DNA of 64,000 nt from Prostheceraeus crozeri (GCA_907163375.1 CAJQUW010004768.1:72001-136000); one strand, 5' to 3'; counted from the stretch's first letter, positions 33,636 to 44,287 are shown. The notes: generated from the sequence alone by a model not told the origin. Numbers and translations: made by a program.

Positions 33636-33757
33636 AATTATATTTTAATAAAATTTTCTTGTCAAAATTTTTTTAGTAAAATTATTTTAGTAAAATTATT
33701 TTAGCAGAATTTTTTCTGTGCGTGAGAAAAACAAAAAGTCAAATTATTTTCATAAAA

Positions 33758-35054
33758 ATGTCTTCGCTTATCGAAAATAAATTTAGATTAGACGATCCTC
33801 CGTTCGTCAGTTGCAATCAAAAAAATAATGACTATATAAGAATTGCTATGAATCCCGGATCCTCTAGTAGAGTAAATACTGGAGGAGATTTAATCTTTTA
33901 AGTTGATAATCAACAAAGTTATATATATCTACCTGATTCATTTTTACACTGTGAAAAATATTCTTTATATAGTGATGCCAATTTTACAACACCATTATCA
34001 GATAGCGATAATATTGCATTAGAGAATAATTGCTTTCCAAGATTATTTACACAAATGCGTTTAGATGTTGCAACTCAAAATATAGAAACAATAAGTGATT
34101 CTCCAGGTGTAATTGATACAATGCTTAGATTTGTAACGATTGGTGAAAATAATAAAAAAGCATAAAATCGAAGGTTGGTTTCCTGATACTAATGATGGTA
34201 TAATTGTTGATGATTTAACTCACGCTGGAGCAGATGCAGCAGGAATTGCGAAAGATGTAGAAAATATTGCAAAACATTTAAATAAAACAAATAATACTGC
34301 ATATAAAGAAAGACGTTTTTTTAACAAGAAAAGTAAACAGACAGTAAGTTTTTGACAAGACTTGGTCATTGTCTCCATTATTCGGATATTTAGATTATGA
34401 TAAAATATCATATCAATTAAAATTTATGTTAATAATTCATCGCACTGCAAATAATGAATTAATCTTTTATGGTAAGACTGGAAAAAAGCATATTTAAAAA
34501 TTGATAGACTTGAATGGTGGATAAAACATATTACTCATAGTTTAGAGGTTGAATCACCTATTGCAAAAAGATTAAATGCTAACAAATCAATTCCAGTAAA
34601 TTTTCTAAAGCGTACTGCTAGTTCAGTAACTTTTTCTGAACAAAGATTTAACTGGCATTTTACTAGAACTGCGAATACTCCAAGATATTTATTACTAACT
34701 TTTCAAAGAAATGATTCTCCAAGTTTTGATAAGAACAATAATCTTTTCCACATTAACACAATTCGAAGTTTGCAAGTTGCTTTAAATCAAACCCGTTATC
34801 CAATTGATCCATTAAGATTCGATGATACCAATAATCAATTTATCGAGGGATATGATTCTTATCGAAATCTTCGTATAGAATTTGGGGTTGAACCACAATT
34901 AACTCCTGGAGATTAGCGATATTTATATCCTGTTTTCTGTTTCGATTTAAGTGCATAATCTGAAGATATTATCAAGACTGGTTGTGATGTAACAATTAAT
35001 ATTGAAAAGAAAGATTCCACAACTTCATTGATGGCTTATGGTTTATTGCTATAA
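33758..35054 (+). pseudogene. Polinton A double-jelly-roll major capsid protein
   Basis: Homologous to the Polinton major capsid protein: DDPPFVSCNQKNNDYIRIAMNPG at the start (ends DDPPFVS...AMNPG), LFTQMRLDVATQNIETISDS, a PLFGYLDYDKISYQLKF block, RFNWHFTRTANTPRYLLLTFQ, and INIEKKDSTTSLMAYGLLL at the end. Twenty or so families of dsDNA viruses share this fold; here it implies a capsid-building ancestor. Broken, about five lesions. Confidence 0.8.
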
Positions 35055-35230
35055 GATGTAAAATATTCTATTGAAATTCTTAATGGAAAGATGGCTAGGA
35101 TAAGTTAATTAAAATTCTTAGATTAAAATTTTTCCTATCTTAAATTTTTTTCATAACTAGAATAGATTTAAATTTTTTTATAACTATAATAGATTAAAAT
35201 TTTTCCTACCTTAAATTTTTTTTATTAAAA
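35055..35230. other. AT-rich spacer between capsid and X-like genes of A
   Basis: Three near repeats of an AAATTTTT..CTATAATAGATT type unit. It lacks the hairpin array that fills this spacer in B (41430-41492) and C (49183-49265). Confidence 0.5.
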
Positions 35231-35710
35231 ATGTCGCAAGCGAAAAGTAATAATAAAACTGTTGGATTAAAATTACGTAATATTGTTGACAAAAATACAC
35301 CTAAAACTATTACGACTAACAAAAAAAAGTATTACATAAGTAAACCAATGATAGAGAATATTCAATTACAAGAAGAAAAGAATGGAGGGATTCTCCCATT
35401 AATTCCACTAATAATAGGTGGCATAGCAGCTGCAGTAAGTGTTGCATGTGGGACAGCTGGTATTGTCCAAGCAGTAAATAAAAATAAATCAGAGAGGGCA
35501 GCATTAGAAGAACAAAAACGTCATAATAGAGAGTTAGAGAAAGTTGCTAGGGGTGAAGGAGTAGTAGATAATTTCATTAGTAAACTAAATTTAGTTGATG
35601 AAGGAAAACGAGTTCTTAAAAATATTCTCCACAATGTTGATGATTTAATTGAAATTAAAGAAACTAAAGATGGTTCTGGAATATATCTAAGTCCTAGTAA
35701 GATAAGGTAA
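35231..35710 (+). CDS. Polinton A X/pVI-like membrane-active protein
   Basis: 159 residues, open. Basic N-terminus, then NGGILPLIPLIIGGIAAAVS..GTAGIVQAVNK, a Gly/Ala hydrophobic segment, then a charged helical tail. The NGG before a hydrophobic residue resembles the (M/I/L)xGG-x cleavage site of adenain proteases, and the protein recalls adenovirus pVI/pX. I infer a minor virion protein that is matured by the element's protease. Confidence 0.5.
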   Translation: MSQAKSNNKTVGLKLRNIVDKNTPKTITTNKKKYYISKPMIENIQLQEEKNGGILPLIPLIIGGIAAAVSVACGTAGIVQAVNKNKSERAALEEQKRHNRELEKVARGEGVVDNFISKLNLVDEGKRVLKNILHNVDDLIEIKETKDGSGIYLSPSKIR

Positions 35711-35732
35711 AACATTTATTTTATATTTTAAA

Positions 35733-37084
35733 ATGAATTCTACAAATTCCGAAAATTTAATTAAATTAAAAATTTCTAATTTAGATTTATTGAGTTATCT
35801 CTTAAAAGTACATAAAACCTCAAATTGTCAGCACACCGATCGGCTGCACACCGGAGGTGATATACAAAAAACATTAGAAAACTATCCTGGATTTATTTGG
35901 AGTAAATATTCGAAAGAAAAACATCTTCCTGGTCATTCATATACCGGTCCAGGAACTCGATTAGATATGAGACTAGATGAGAATAATAATCCGAAACCAG
36001 GTGAAGAACCAATAAATAGAGTAGATGCCGCAGCTTTCAGACATGATTTAGCTTATCGAAATCATGACCCAAGTTCTCGTCATGTAGCTGATAAGAAGAT
36101 GATTCAAGAATAAGAAAGCATTCAAAATACTACATTTAAAGAAAAAATTGAAAGAATATTTGTTAAGAAAGCTTTACCAGCTAAAATATTATTCGGTCAG
36201 GGTTTAGAAAAAACTCAAAACTCTGAAACGACAGCAAAGCTGTCTGAGAGCAACGATCGAACCTATGCCTCTGAAATGTCGAATGACCCAAGCCGCTACG
36301 CGTCTGAGATTCATAAAGAATACAGAAGGCCTAAATATTTATTGAAAGTAAAAGTATTTAATAAAGATGATATTTGGAGTGCTGATCTTATTCATATGCC
36401 GAATGATTCTGATTATAAATACGCATTGACCGTTATAAATTTATATACACGATACGCTTGGGTAAAGCCTTTAAAAAATAAATGTGGTCTGTCAGTTAAA
36501 TATGCGTTTGAAGAAATCTTTAAAGAAACTAATAGAAAGCCAAAAAAACTGTTTGTTGAAAAAGGGTCGGAATTTTATAACAGAAACGTTCAGCCACTAT
36601 TTGAAACTATTTATTCAACTGAAAATGCAGGGAAGGCCGTAGTGATAGAAAGATTCAATCGGACGTCAAAAAATAAATTATTCAAGAAATTTACTGAGCA
36701 AAGAAATCAGAAATGGTTGAAGATATTACCAGGAATTGTAGAGCAGTATAATAATAAAGTTCATTCAGGTATTGAAGAAACCCCAAAGAATGCTTCTGAC
36801 GACCCTGACTTAATCCGAAAGAAAATATTCGAAAATAATTATTCGAATGAGAGTAATCCGAATTTGCAGAAACATAAGCCGAAATTTAAAATTGGAGATA
36901 GAGTTAGAATATTTAAGTATAAGAATAAATTTGTAAAGGCTTTGTTGGCTATTGGACTAAAAAAATATTAGAAGTTTCTAAAATAAATCAAGCTTATCCG
37001 ATTACTTACGAAATCAAAGATTTAGATGATGAAGATATCAGAGGCCGATTTTATTAGAATGAATTACAACGAAGCGATTTTTAA
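35733..37084 (+). pseudogene. Polinton A PLA2-like domain/retroviral-type integrase fusion
   Basis: N-terminal part: YTGPGTRLD...EEPINRVDAAAFRHDLAYRNHD..SRHVADKKM, the Ca-binding loop and HD...Y signature of the parvovirus VP1 type phospholipase A2 domain. C-terminal part: integrase core (DIWSADLIHMP, then GSEFYNRN, and E in an ENAGKAVVIERFNRT helix) and a chromo-like IGDRVRIFKYKNKF tail. Integrases insert Polinton DNA. B carries both domains in one open frame. Broken in A. Confidence 0.7.
36230..36258. repeat. Mini double hairpin in integrase gene, A
   Basis: GACAGC-AAA-GCTGTC (36230-36244) followed by GAGC-AAC-GATC. It is part of a 33-nt stretch absent from B's integrase gene (near 40195), where the flanking codons are continuous. 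Confidence 0.8.
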
Positions 37085-37120
37085 TTTTTGGAACTAACGT
37101 TTTTCGGGAATTACATTCCC

Positions 37121-37615
37121 TTATCCAATTCCCTTATTCAATTCTAACATAATATCTAGAAATGGTACTCCTTCCTGTAATTTCAATAAAACATGAAGAC
37201 ATAATTGACCACAATAAGTTGTTCCTGGTTTTTGAATTTGAAATGTACTATAAATTCCATTTCCAAGTAATTCTCTTACTTCATTTGTAGGTGGAAGTCC
37301 GTAAGAGTCAAAATAATAGTTCTCAGCCTCAGGGCGGTCAAAATAACAATTAGAACAGTTTTTATTTCTTTGTCGCGCAGACCAATGTACTCCTTTTTCA
37401 TCTGATGTGTGAAGATTGGTTATGAAATTTACAGTTGGCTTATTTTTAATCAATTGTAATTCGTCTCTCATCAATATGTGAAAATTCTTTATTCCTAATT
37501 GATTAGAGATTTTCTTTAGATCGAAATTTGTAGTTGTTTGCGTTCCATAAAATTTTAAGAAATCAGTCAGACCAAAAGCTCTGGGAGATAACTCAGTCAG
37601 ATTTTCGCCATTCAT
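37121..37615 (-). CDS. Polinton A adenain-type protease
   Basis: 164 residues, open. His in GVHWSAR, Asp in YYFDSYG, Cys in TYCGQL. The N-terminus (LSPRAFGLTDFLKFYGTQTT..FDLKKI) is the family's substrate-groove region. It would process capsid and core proteins at GG sites. It converges on the integrase gene. Looks whole as a frame. Confidence 0.8.
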   Translation of the reverse strand: MNGENLTELSPRAFGLTDFLKFYGTQTTTNFDLKKISNQLGIKNFHILMRDELQLIKNKPTVNFITNLHTSDEKGVHWSARQRNKNCSNCYFDRPEAENYYFDSYGLPPTNEVRELLGNGIYSTFQIQKPGTTYCGQLCLHVLLKLQEGVPFLDIMLELNKGIG

Positions 37616-37888
37616 TTTTAATGAAGAAAATCTATTTCATTAATTTTTATCAAAAGAATTGTTTGCAAGGATGAATTGAAGTGGTAGCAGCTGCGGCTTG
37701 TGGCAGACAATAGCGTCATATGCGGGTTAGCTTTAGTCGCTTCCCTGGGGGCAAAGGTCATAAAGATTCTCTCTCTCAGAAACAGCTGCTGCCACAACTA
37801 GCTTGCCTAAACAACTGCCGCGTATTGTCAATTTCATTCATTCTGTGAGTGTTCTACAAGACTGATATACTGTGTCTGCAATCACTTC
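37616..37888. other. Spacer upstream of A's protease, hairpin-rich
   Basis: More GC-rich than its neighbours. Holds near-inverted GTAGCAGCTGC and GCTGCTGCCAC segments about 100 bp apart, and a TCTCTCTC run. Divergent promoter region for the protease and the accessory ORF is plausible. Confidence 0.4.
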
Positions 37889-38401
37889 ATGTCTTCATCC
37901 TGGAATATGTCATCAACACCTCTAGAACGAGCATTTGCAATCTTCTGCGATTCAATTTTCCCCCTAATAGTTCCTGACCAGCAAGCACTGTTTAAAGGTT
38001 TGGCTGTAAACTTCATTGAAGAAAATTTGAAAAAGAAGAAAGCAACTGTTGACAAAAACAAAGAAAAGGAAGTGAAAGACCATATTTCAAATTCATGTGT
38101 TGATACAGAGTTGGAGGAATTTTATCCGGAGAAAGTGGACTATTTTTCTATTCCTACCTGTATAGATTCGTTGAAAAAACTAATTTTGACAGAAAAGAGA
38201 GGTAACCAAAGATTGTTAATTTCATATATTAATCAAGGTAAGGTATTGTGTAAGTTGAAAACATTAATCAAATGTTCATTCGTAAAGTTCATTAAATGTT
38301 TGAGTGATGAACACCAAATCTATTTTTCTAGAACGTATGTTAGTTTCTTAATCAAGTTGTATAGATTCTCCAATTCCCGAAACTCAATACTTCAACATTG
38401 A
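37889..38401 (+). CDS. Polinton A accessory protein, unknown
   Basis: 170 residues. Not recognised. Mid part is Lys-rich (LKKKKATVDKNKEKE) and the C-terminal part has GKVLCKLKTLIKCSFVKF...RTYVSFLIKLYRFSN, ends given as GKVLCK...IKLYRFSN, probably helical. It sits in the slot between protease and right TIR, where C has an unrelated PPxY protein. Related-looking coding sequence may go on a little past 38401. No function offered. Confidence 0.4.
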   Translation: MSSSWNMSSTPLERAFAIFCDSIFPLIVPDQQALFKGLAVNFIEENLKKKKATVDKNKEKEVKDHISNSCVDTELEEFYPEKVDYFSIPTCIDSLKKLILTEKRGNQRLLISYINQGKVLCKLKTLIKCSFVKFIKCLSDEHQIYFSRTYVSFLIKLYRFSNSRNSILQH

Positions 38402-38539
38402 GTATTCATTTTGTTAAAAAGCACTTGAACCAAATTGAGAACTTTCTCACAAATGAAAAAGAAAAAAGACTGTTGGAATCTTCTGATGAAATTTGGGGAA
38501 AAAGAACTGGTGTAACTCAAGAAATAGACGGGTTAAATT

Positions 38540-38770
38540 TATGAAGTTTTGTAACTGTATTTTCAGACTTCAGAGAACGCCGTTAGTGCATTTTCAGACT
38601 ATACTTTTAAAGTGAATGTAAGTAATTTATTTCAACCTTGTTCTGCTGGAGAATATAAAGTTGAGAACAACGTTCTCACTTTGCAAGTGTACTTTCAGAC
38701 TATACTTTTAAAGTGAATGTAAGTAATTTATGAAAGTAAAGAAGAATGAAAAGAAGAGAACGCCGTTCTA
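38540..38770. repeat. Direct repeats and mini hairpins near right end of A
   Basis: A 39-bp direct repeat (38592-38630 and 38693-38731, starting TTTCAGACTATAC), GAGAAC-AAC-GTTCTC (38663-38677), AGAAC-GCC-GTTCT (38757-38769), and a partial AAC-GCC-GTT near 38576. The 3-nt loops match the hairpin family inside the genes. Confidence 0.65.
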
Positions 38771-38850
38771 TATTTGTGTTTTGCTTTATCAATTTGTTCC
38801 AATATCGGATATAAAGGGGCCGATAGTTCTTTTGTTTCTTCATCTTCCAT
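38760..38850 (-). pseudogene. Orphan start of membrane-hairpin gene at right end of A
   Basis: From the ATG at 38850 leftward the frame reads MEDEETKEL..PLYPILEQIDKAKHKYR, a divergent version of the first codons of the gene at 7589. It shows that the inverted repeat originally ran into that gene's coding start. Confidence 0.5.
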
Positions 38851-39372
38851 TTTTAAAGAAATATTTTTAGACACATAATTTTAGTTATCTCATATTTTAA
38901 AACCTGAGAAATGGATAAAATTCATGAATTTAGACGTTTTTAAAAATACCAATTTTTTTGATGTTGTGTCCTGGAACGGTCATGATTTGAGCAAGAAAAA
39001 TTATAATTCTCAAATTTTGAGATTCTTAATTTTTATGATTTTCGGTGTCCGGGAACGGTCATGATTTTAAGAGTAAAAATTGTAATTCTCAAATTTGAGA
39101 TTTTGAAAAATTTGAAAAATTCAGTATTTTTAAAAACGCCTAAATCGATGAATTTATGTCTTTAAACCTGAAATAATGTCATAAATTGATAAATATAGGC
39201 TTTTTTAAAGGTGCAAACAAATTGAGAAAATGGCTTGTCCGGGAACGCCTAAATTGATTAATTTAGGTATTAAAACCTGAAATAATGACCTAAATTGATA
39301 AATTGAGTCGTTTTCAAAGGTACAAAAAAGTTGAGAAATGGTGTGTCCTGGAACGGACTTTTGTCCATTACT
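38851..39372 (-). repeat. Polinton A right terminal inverted repeat
   Basis: Ends CCATTACT at 39372. Carries GTCC[T/G]GGAACGGTC-type iterations near 38976, 39048, 39232 and 39341. Compared with the left copy it has one extra terminal segment of about 100-130 bp that repeats the next segment, so the outermost unit seems to have been duplicated. Confidence 0.85.
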
Positions 39373-39378
39373 GATATT
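39373..39378. repeat. GATATT target duplication, right copy (Polinton A)
   Basis: Matches 7156-7161. Beyond it the protease gene of B resumes. Confidence 0.9.
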
Positions 39379-39402
39379 ATGTTAGAATTGAATAAAGATT
39401 AA
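39373..39402 (+). pseudogene. Polinton B protease, tail right of insertion A
   Basis: Encodes the DIMLELNK ending seen in the intact proteases of A and C. Separated from 6761-7161 by Polinton A. Overlaps the end of the opposite integrase gene by a few bases, as in a tail-to-tail pair. Confidence 0.75.
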
Positions 39403-40561
39403 AGCTCAGTCTTCTGTAATTCATTTTCATAGAATCTACCCTTTATCTCTTCATTTTCTAAATCTTTAATTTCATAAGTAATTGGATAGGTTTGATTTAT
39501 TTTACAATCTTCAAATATCTCTTTAGTCCAATAACCAACAAAACTTTTTTCAAATTTATTTTTATATTTAAATATTCTAACTCTATCTCCAATCATAAAT
39601 TTCGATTTACGCTTTTGTGAATTAACATTACTTTCATTCTCATAATTATTTTCAAATATCTTCTTTCTTATTAAATCTGGATTTTCAGAGGTATTATTTG
39701 GAGTTTCTTCAATACTTGAATGAATCTTATTGTTATAATCCTCAATAATTCCTGGTAATATCTTCAACCATTTCTGATTTCCTTGTTCAGTAAATTTCTT
39801 AAATAATTTACTTTTTAATGATCTAATAACCTTTCTATTACTACGGCTTTTCCAGCATTTTCAGTGGAATAAACGGTTTCAAATAGTGGCTTAACATTTC
39901 TATTATGAAACTCAGAGCCTTTGTCAACAAACAATTTTTTTGGCTTTCTATTACTTTCTTTGAATATTTCTTCAAACGCATATTTAACTGATAAACCACT
40001 TTCATTTTTTAATGCCTTCACCCAAGCGCATCGAGTGTATAAATCTGTAACGATTAATGCGTATTTATAATCAGAATCATTCGGCATATGAATAAGATCA
40101 GAACTCCAAATATCATCTTTATTAAATATTTTTGCCTGTAATAGATATTTAGGCTTTCTATATTCCTCGTGAACTTCAGACGCGTAGGTTTCAGAGTTAT
40201 GAGTTTTGTCTAAACCCTGACCGAACAGTATTTTTGCTTGTAAAGCTTTCTTAACCAACATTCTTTCAAGTCTTTCTCTAAAGGAAGGATTTTCAATATT
40301 ATCTAATTCTTCTACCATTTTCCTATCAGCTTCATGACGAGAATTTAGGTCATGATTTTCAAAAGCTAAATCGTGTCTATGAACTGCTGCATCAACTCTG
40401 TTTATTGGTTCTTCACCTGGTTTTGGTATATTATTCTCATCTAGTCTCATATCTAATCGAGTTCCTGGACCGGTATATGAATGATCAGGAAGATCTTTTT
40501 CTTTTGAATATTTACTCGAAATAAATCCAGGTAAGTTTTCTAATGTTTTTTGCATGTCACC

Positions 40562-40620
40562 TCCGGTGTGCAGCCGTTCTGTGTGCAGCTGTACGGTGTG
40601 CAGCCGACCGGTGTGCGACC
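40562..40620 (-). repeat. 15-bp coding minisatellite, B
   Basis: Four imperfect units of the CACACCGGTCGGCTG type just before the PLA2-like domain. A has one to two units here (35833-35862) and C none, so copy number changes between elements in whole codons. Confidence 0.75.
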
Positions 40621-40700
40621 GATGGCCAGAATGTACGTTTAATAGATAATTCAATAAATCTAAATTAGCAGTTTTTAATTTAATTAAATTCTCGGAATTT

Positions 40701-40819
40701 ATACAATTTCTAGAATTAGTACAACTTGTAGAACTTGTAGAACTTGTAGAATTGGTGGAACTTGTAGAATTTGTAGAACTTGTAGAATTTATGCAATTTG
40801 TAGAATTTGTAGAATACAT
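40701..40819 (-). repeat. 9-bp coding repeat (Ser-Thr/Asn) at N-terminus, B
   Basis: About a dozen variants of AATTCTACA/AGTTCTACA encode an N-terminal S-T-N/S-T-S tract. A and C have only one unit before the same SENLIKLK start. Confidence 0.8.
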
Positions 40820-40904
40820 TTTAACGATAAAAAAACATTTATAACATTATAACAATTTATTTATAACATTATAGCAATATATTTATCACAAAATATACAT
40901 GTAT

Positions 40905-41384
40905 TTATCTAGTCATACTAGGGCTTAGATATATTCCAGAACCATCTTTAGTTTCTTTTATTTCTATTAAATCATCACCATTATGTACAATATTTTTGAG
41001 AACTCTTTTCCTTTCATAAACTAAATTTAATTTACTAGTAAAATCATCTACCACTCTTTCACTCCGAGCAACTTTCTCCAATTCTCTATTATGACGTTTT
41101 TGTTCTTCTAATGCTGCCCTCTCTGATTTATTTTTAGTTACTGCCTGGACAATACCAGCTGTCCCACCTGCTACACTTCTTGCTGCTGCTACGCCACCTA
41201 TCATTAGAGGAATTAATGGAAGAATTCCACCATTCTTCTCTTCTTGTAATTTAATATTCTCTATCATTGGTTTACTTATGCAATATTTCTTTTTGTAAGT
41301 CGCAATATTTTTAGGTGTATTTTTATCAACAATGTTATGCAGTTTTAATTCAACAGTTTTATTATTACTTTTCGCTTGCGACAT
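40905..41384 (-). CDS. Polinton B X/pVI-like protein
   Basis: 159 residues, open, same length as in A. NGGILPLIPLMIGGVAAARSVAGGTAG-type hydrophobic segment, ends NGGILPL and GGTAGIVQ. Differs from A at scattered residues. Confidence 0.5.
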   Translation of the reverse strand: MSQAKSNNKTVELKLHNIVDKNTPKNIATYKKKYCISKPMIENIKLQEEKNGGILPLIPLMIGGVAAARSVAGGTAGIVQAVTKNKSERAALEEQKRHNRELEKVARSERVVDDFTSKLNLVYERKRVLKNIVHNGDDLIEIKETKDGSGIYLSPSMTR

Positions 41385-41429
41385 TTTTATTAAAAAAATA
41401 AGTTACCAAAAAAATTTAATTAACTTATC

Positions 41430-41492
41430 GACGAAGTCTTGGGCTTTAGCCGATCACTTTTGTTCAGGTTACTAACCTATAGAACTTTGTTC
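41430..41492. repeat. Mini-hairpin array between X-like and capsid genes, B
   Basis: GAC-GAA-GTC (41430-41438), GGC-TTTA-GCC (41442-41451), GGTT-ACT-AACC (41467-41477), GAAC-TTT-GTTC (41482-41492). The same spacer of C holds the corresponding array with different stems at two positions; A has none. Confidence 0.85.
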
Positions 41493-41557
41493 AGAGACTT
41501 TAACCGATCCTAACCATCTTTCCATTAAGAATTTCAATAGAATATTTTACATCTTCT

Positions 41558-42849
41558 AGCAGTAAACCATAAGCCATTAATGAAGTTGTGGAATCTTTCT
41601 TTTTAATATTAATTGTTACATCACAACCATTTAAACAATATCTTCAGATTATGCACTTAAATCGAAAAAGAAAACAGGATATAAATGTCTCCAATCTCCA
41701 GGAGTTAATTGTGGTTCAACCCCAAATTCTATACAGAGATTTCTATAGGCATCATATCCTTCCATAAATTGATTATTGGTATCATCGAATCTTAATGGAT
41801 CAATTGGATAACGGGTTTGATTTAAAGCAACTTGCAAACTTCGAATTGTGTTAATGTGGAAAAGATTATTGTTCTTATCAAAACTTGGAGAATCATTTCT
41901 TTGAAAAGTTAGTAATAAATATCTTGGAGTATTCGCAGTTCTAGTAAAATGCCAGTTAAATCTTTGTTCAGAAAAAGTTACTGAACTAGCAGTACGCTTT
42001 AGAAAATTTACTGGAATTGATTTGTTAGTATTTAATCTTTTTGCAATAGTTGATTCAACCTCTAAACTATGAGTAATATGTTTTATCCACCATTCAAGTC
42101 TATCAATTTTTAAATATGCTTTTTTCCAGTCTTACCATAAAAGATTAATTCATTATTTGCAGTGCGATGAATTATTAATTTAAATTTTAATTGATTTCAT
42201 ATTTTTTCATAATCTAAATATCCGAATAATGGAGACAATGACCAAGTCTTGTCAAAAACTTACTGTCTGTTTACTTTTCTTGTTAAAAAAACGTCTTTCT
42301 TTATATGCAGTATTATTTGTTTTATTTAAATGTTTTGCAATATTTTCTACATCTTTCGCAATTCCTGCTGCATCTGCTCCAGCGTGAGTTAAATCATCAA
42401 CAATTATACCATCATTATTATCTGGAAACCAACCTTCGATTTTATGCTTTTTTATTATTTTCACCAATCGTTACAAATCTAAGCATTGTATCAATTACAC
42501 CTTGAGAATCACTTATTGTTTCTATATTTTGAGTTGCAACATCTAAACGCATTTGTGTAAATAATCTTGGAAAGCAATTATTCTCTAATGCAATATTATC
42601 GCTATCTGATAATGGTGTTGTAAAATTGGCATCACTATATAAAGAATATTTTTCACAGTGTAAAAAGGAATCAGGTAAATATAAATAAGTTTGTTGATTA
42701 TCAACTTCAAAGATTAAATCTCCTCCAGTATTTACTCTACTAGAAAATCCGGGATTCATAGCAATTCTTATATAATCATTATTTTTTTGATTGTAACTGA
42801 CAAACGGAGGATCGTCTAATTTAAATTTATTTTCAATCAGGGAAGACAT
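41558..42849 (-). pseudogene. Polinton B major capsid protein
   Basis: Same double-jelly-roll protein as at 33758, recognisable from DDPPFVSYNQKNNDYIRIAMNPG (start DDPPFVS) to the TSLMAYGLLL end. Very close to A's version over most of its length. Broken, several lesions. Confidence 0.75.
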
Positions 42850-42921
42850 TTTATAAAAAGTAATTTGCCTTTTTGTTTTCTCTAAAAGTAATTTTCTTAG
42901 GATTCCTTTTTAGAATATATT

Positions 42922-43370
42922 TTAGAATTTTGCTAAACCATTGCCTCTTATTTCTTCAATTGATTTCTTAACTTGTTTATTTTCATCATGCTTACTATCA
43001 AACCCTGCTGCTATGTTAGCAATTTTGTTTTTTGTTTCCTCTGAGAGCTTTTAAATTTTTTTAGTTCTTCAGAATCATTAAGTTTACGAATAACTTCTAG
43101 TTGTTTTAATTCTTTTTGAGACTTAACAGCATTTGATGTTGCACTAGCTGTACTACCTATAGCAGCTGCTCCTTTTGCGGCAGATGTAATCAAATCTTTA
43201 TTATTTTTTATAACATTAACGATACTTCCTATACCAGAAAAGATGCCATCCCCTTCTTTTTGAATAGTTTCTACATTGTTATAATGGTAAACAGATTTCA
43301 TAGATGGTTCATGGGCAATTTTTTTATTTGAAGCAAAATGTTTAAGATTGTGTTTATAAATTATAGGCAT
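42922..43370 (-). pseudogene. Polinton B small core protein
   Basis: Starts MPIIYKHNLKHFASN; Gly/Ala-rich centre GDGIFSGIGSIVN. It lacks the hairpin-bearing inserts seen in A and C in its 3' part and in C near its 5' part. Confidence 0.5.
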
Positions 43371-43411
43371 TTTTTAGGATTAAATTTGACTTTTGGGAGA
43401 AATTATTTACG

Positions 43412-44287
43412 TTAAGATTTACGTGTGTGAATGTCCAACAACTTCGTGATAGCTTTATTAATTTTCCGTTGCACTCTATCTATTGCGTCAAGTAGCGTGT
43501 GATGTATTTTAATTTCTTTTCTATTAACTTGCATTTTCTCCTGATTCATCTTCAACGCCGTTTTAAGAGCATTCAATTTAACTTTAAGAACATCTAATTG
43601 TCTTTTAACAGCATCTAACTCTTCTTTATTTCCTCTAGAGTTTTCTTGCAAATTTTTCTTTAATTCATTTTCTAAATTATTTTTAAGAGTTTTCATTTTA
43701 TCAACTTTTTGATTAAGTGAGTTTACTTCATTTATTATTCTATTCATCTTTTTCATTTCTTGAGTAAATTCAGAACTCAATTCATCAACACTTTTTTGGA
43801 ATGTAGTTCGTAACTGCTTTAAATTTTTTTTAATTCTTTCAAGTAGTTTTTCTATTTCATCTTCTAATTGTTCTTTCAATAATTTTATCTGTTGTTTATT
43901 TTTAATGACTGCAGATTTTAACTTTATAGAAAGTAATATTAAAACTTTTCATTGTTCTCAAACTTTTTTGAAAAGTTTTGCTATATTTACTTCTAGCTCT
44001 TTTTCCTTTTTATCAAGTTTTAATAATTTTTCGTTTTATGATTTGTCATTTCGCTTAAGCAACTTCAATTCATTCATCAGTGGAACCAAAACATCATTTA
44101 TATATTTTTCTTTTAAGTCATTAATTTGTGTATCAACATATTGTTTATTCGTTAACTCTGTATTTTGTTGTGGAAGAATAGAAAGATGTAATGCGCCAGA
44201 TAAAACGTCTCCAGTTTTCATAACATAATTTTCTATTTCTATTTCTGATTCACGATTATTCGGGATATATGCACTTCCACCAACATA
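43412..44287 (-). pseudogene. Polinton B fibre-like coiled-coil protein
   Basis: The last 155 codons are nearly identical to A's fibre-like protein. The start region has the TGDVLSG...NKQYVD motif. Broken. This is the gene beside which C inserted. Confidence 0.6.

Larger units (their letters stand above)
7162..39372 (+). mobile_element. Polinton A (Maverick), nearly complete, carrying a PLE array
   Basis: Bounded by inverted termini starting AGTAATGG (left) and ending CCATTACT (right), and by the GATATT duplication. About 17 kb of Polinton plus 15.2 kb of PLE array. All core parts are present in the order given in the summary. The termini begin with AG, as in other Polintons. It is broken: the polymerase gene is split by the PLE array and there are about ten or more further lesions across capsid, ATPase, integrase and other genes. 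Left and right TIRs have diverged visibly and the right one carries an extra terminal segment, so A is older than C's insertion suggests for C. Confidence 0.9.
39399..40819 (-). pseudogene. Polinton B PLA2-like/integrase fusion
   Basis: Starts at 40819 with a low-complexity Ser/Thr/Asn stretch (9-nt repeats), then four 5-residue RLHT[G/V/E] repeats, the PLA2-like signature (YTGPGTRLD, NRVDAAVHRHDLAFENHD, EADRKM) and the integrase core (DIWSSDLIHMP...DKGSEFHNRN), all in one open frame down to 39815, so the fusion is real and not an artefact of joining. The remaining integrase tail follows. Broken. Confidence 0.75.

Noticed and set aside
7162-39372. Live giant-virus or adenovirus genome
   Set aside because: Gene set, AG...CT termini and 6-bp duplications identify Polintons, and lesions are spread over many genes.
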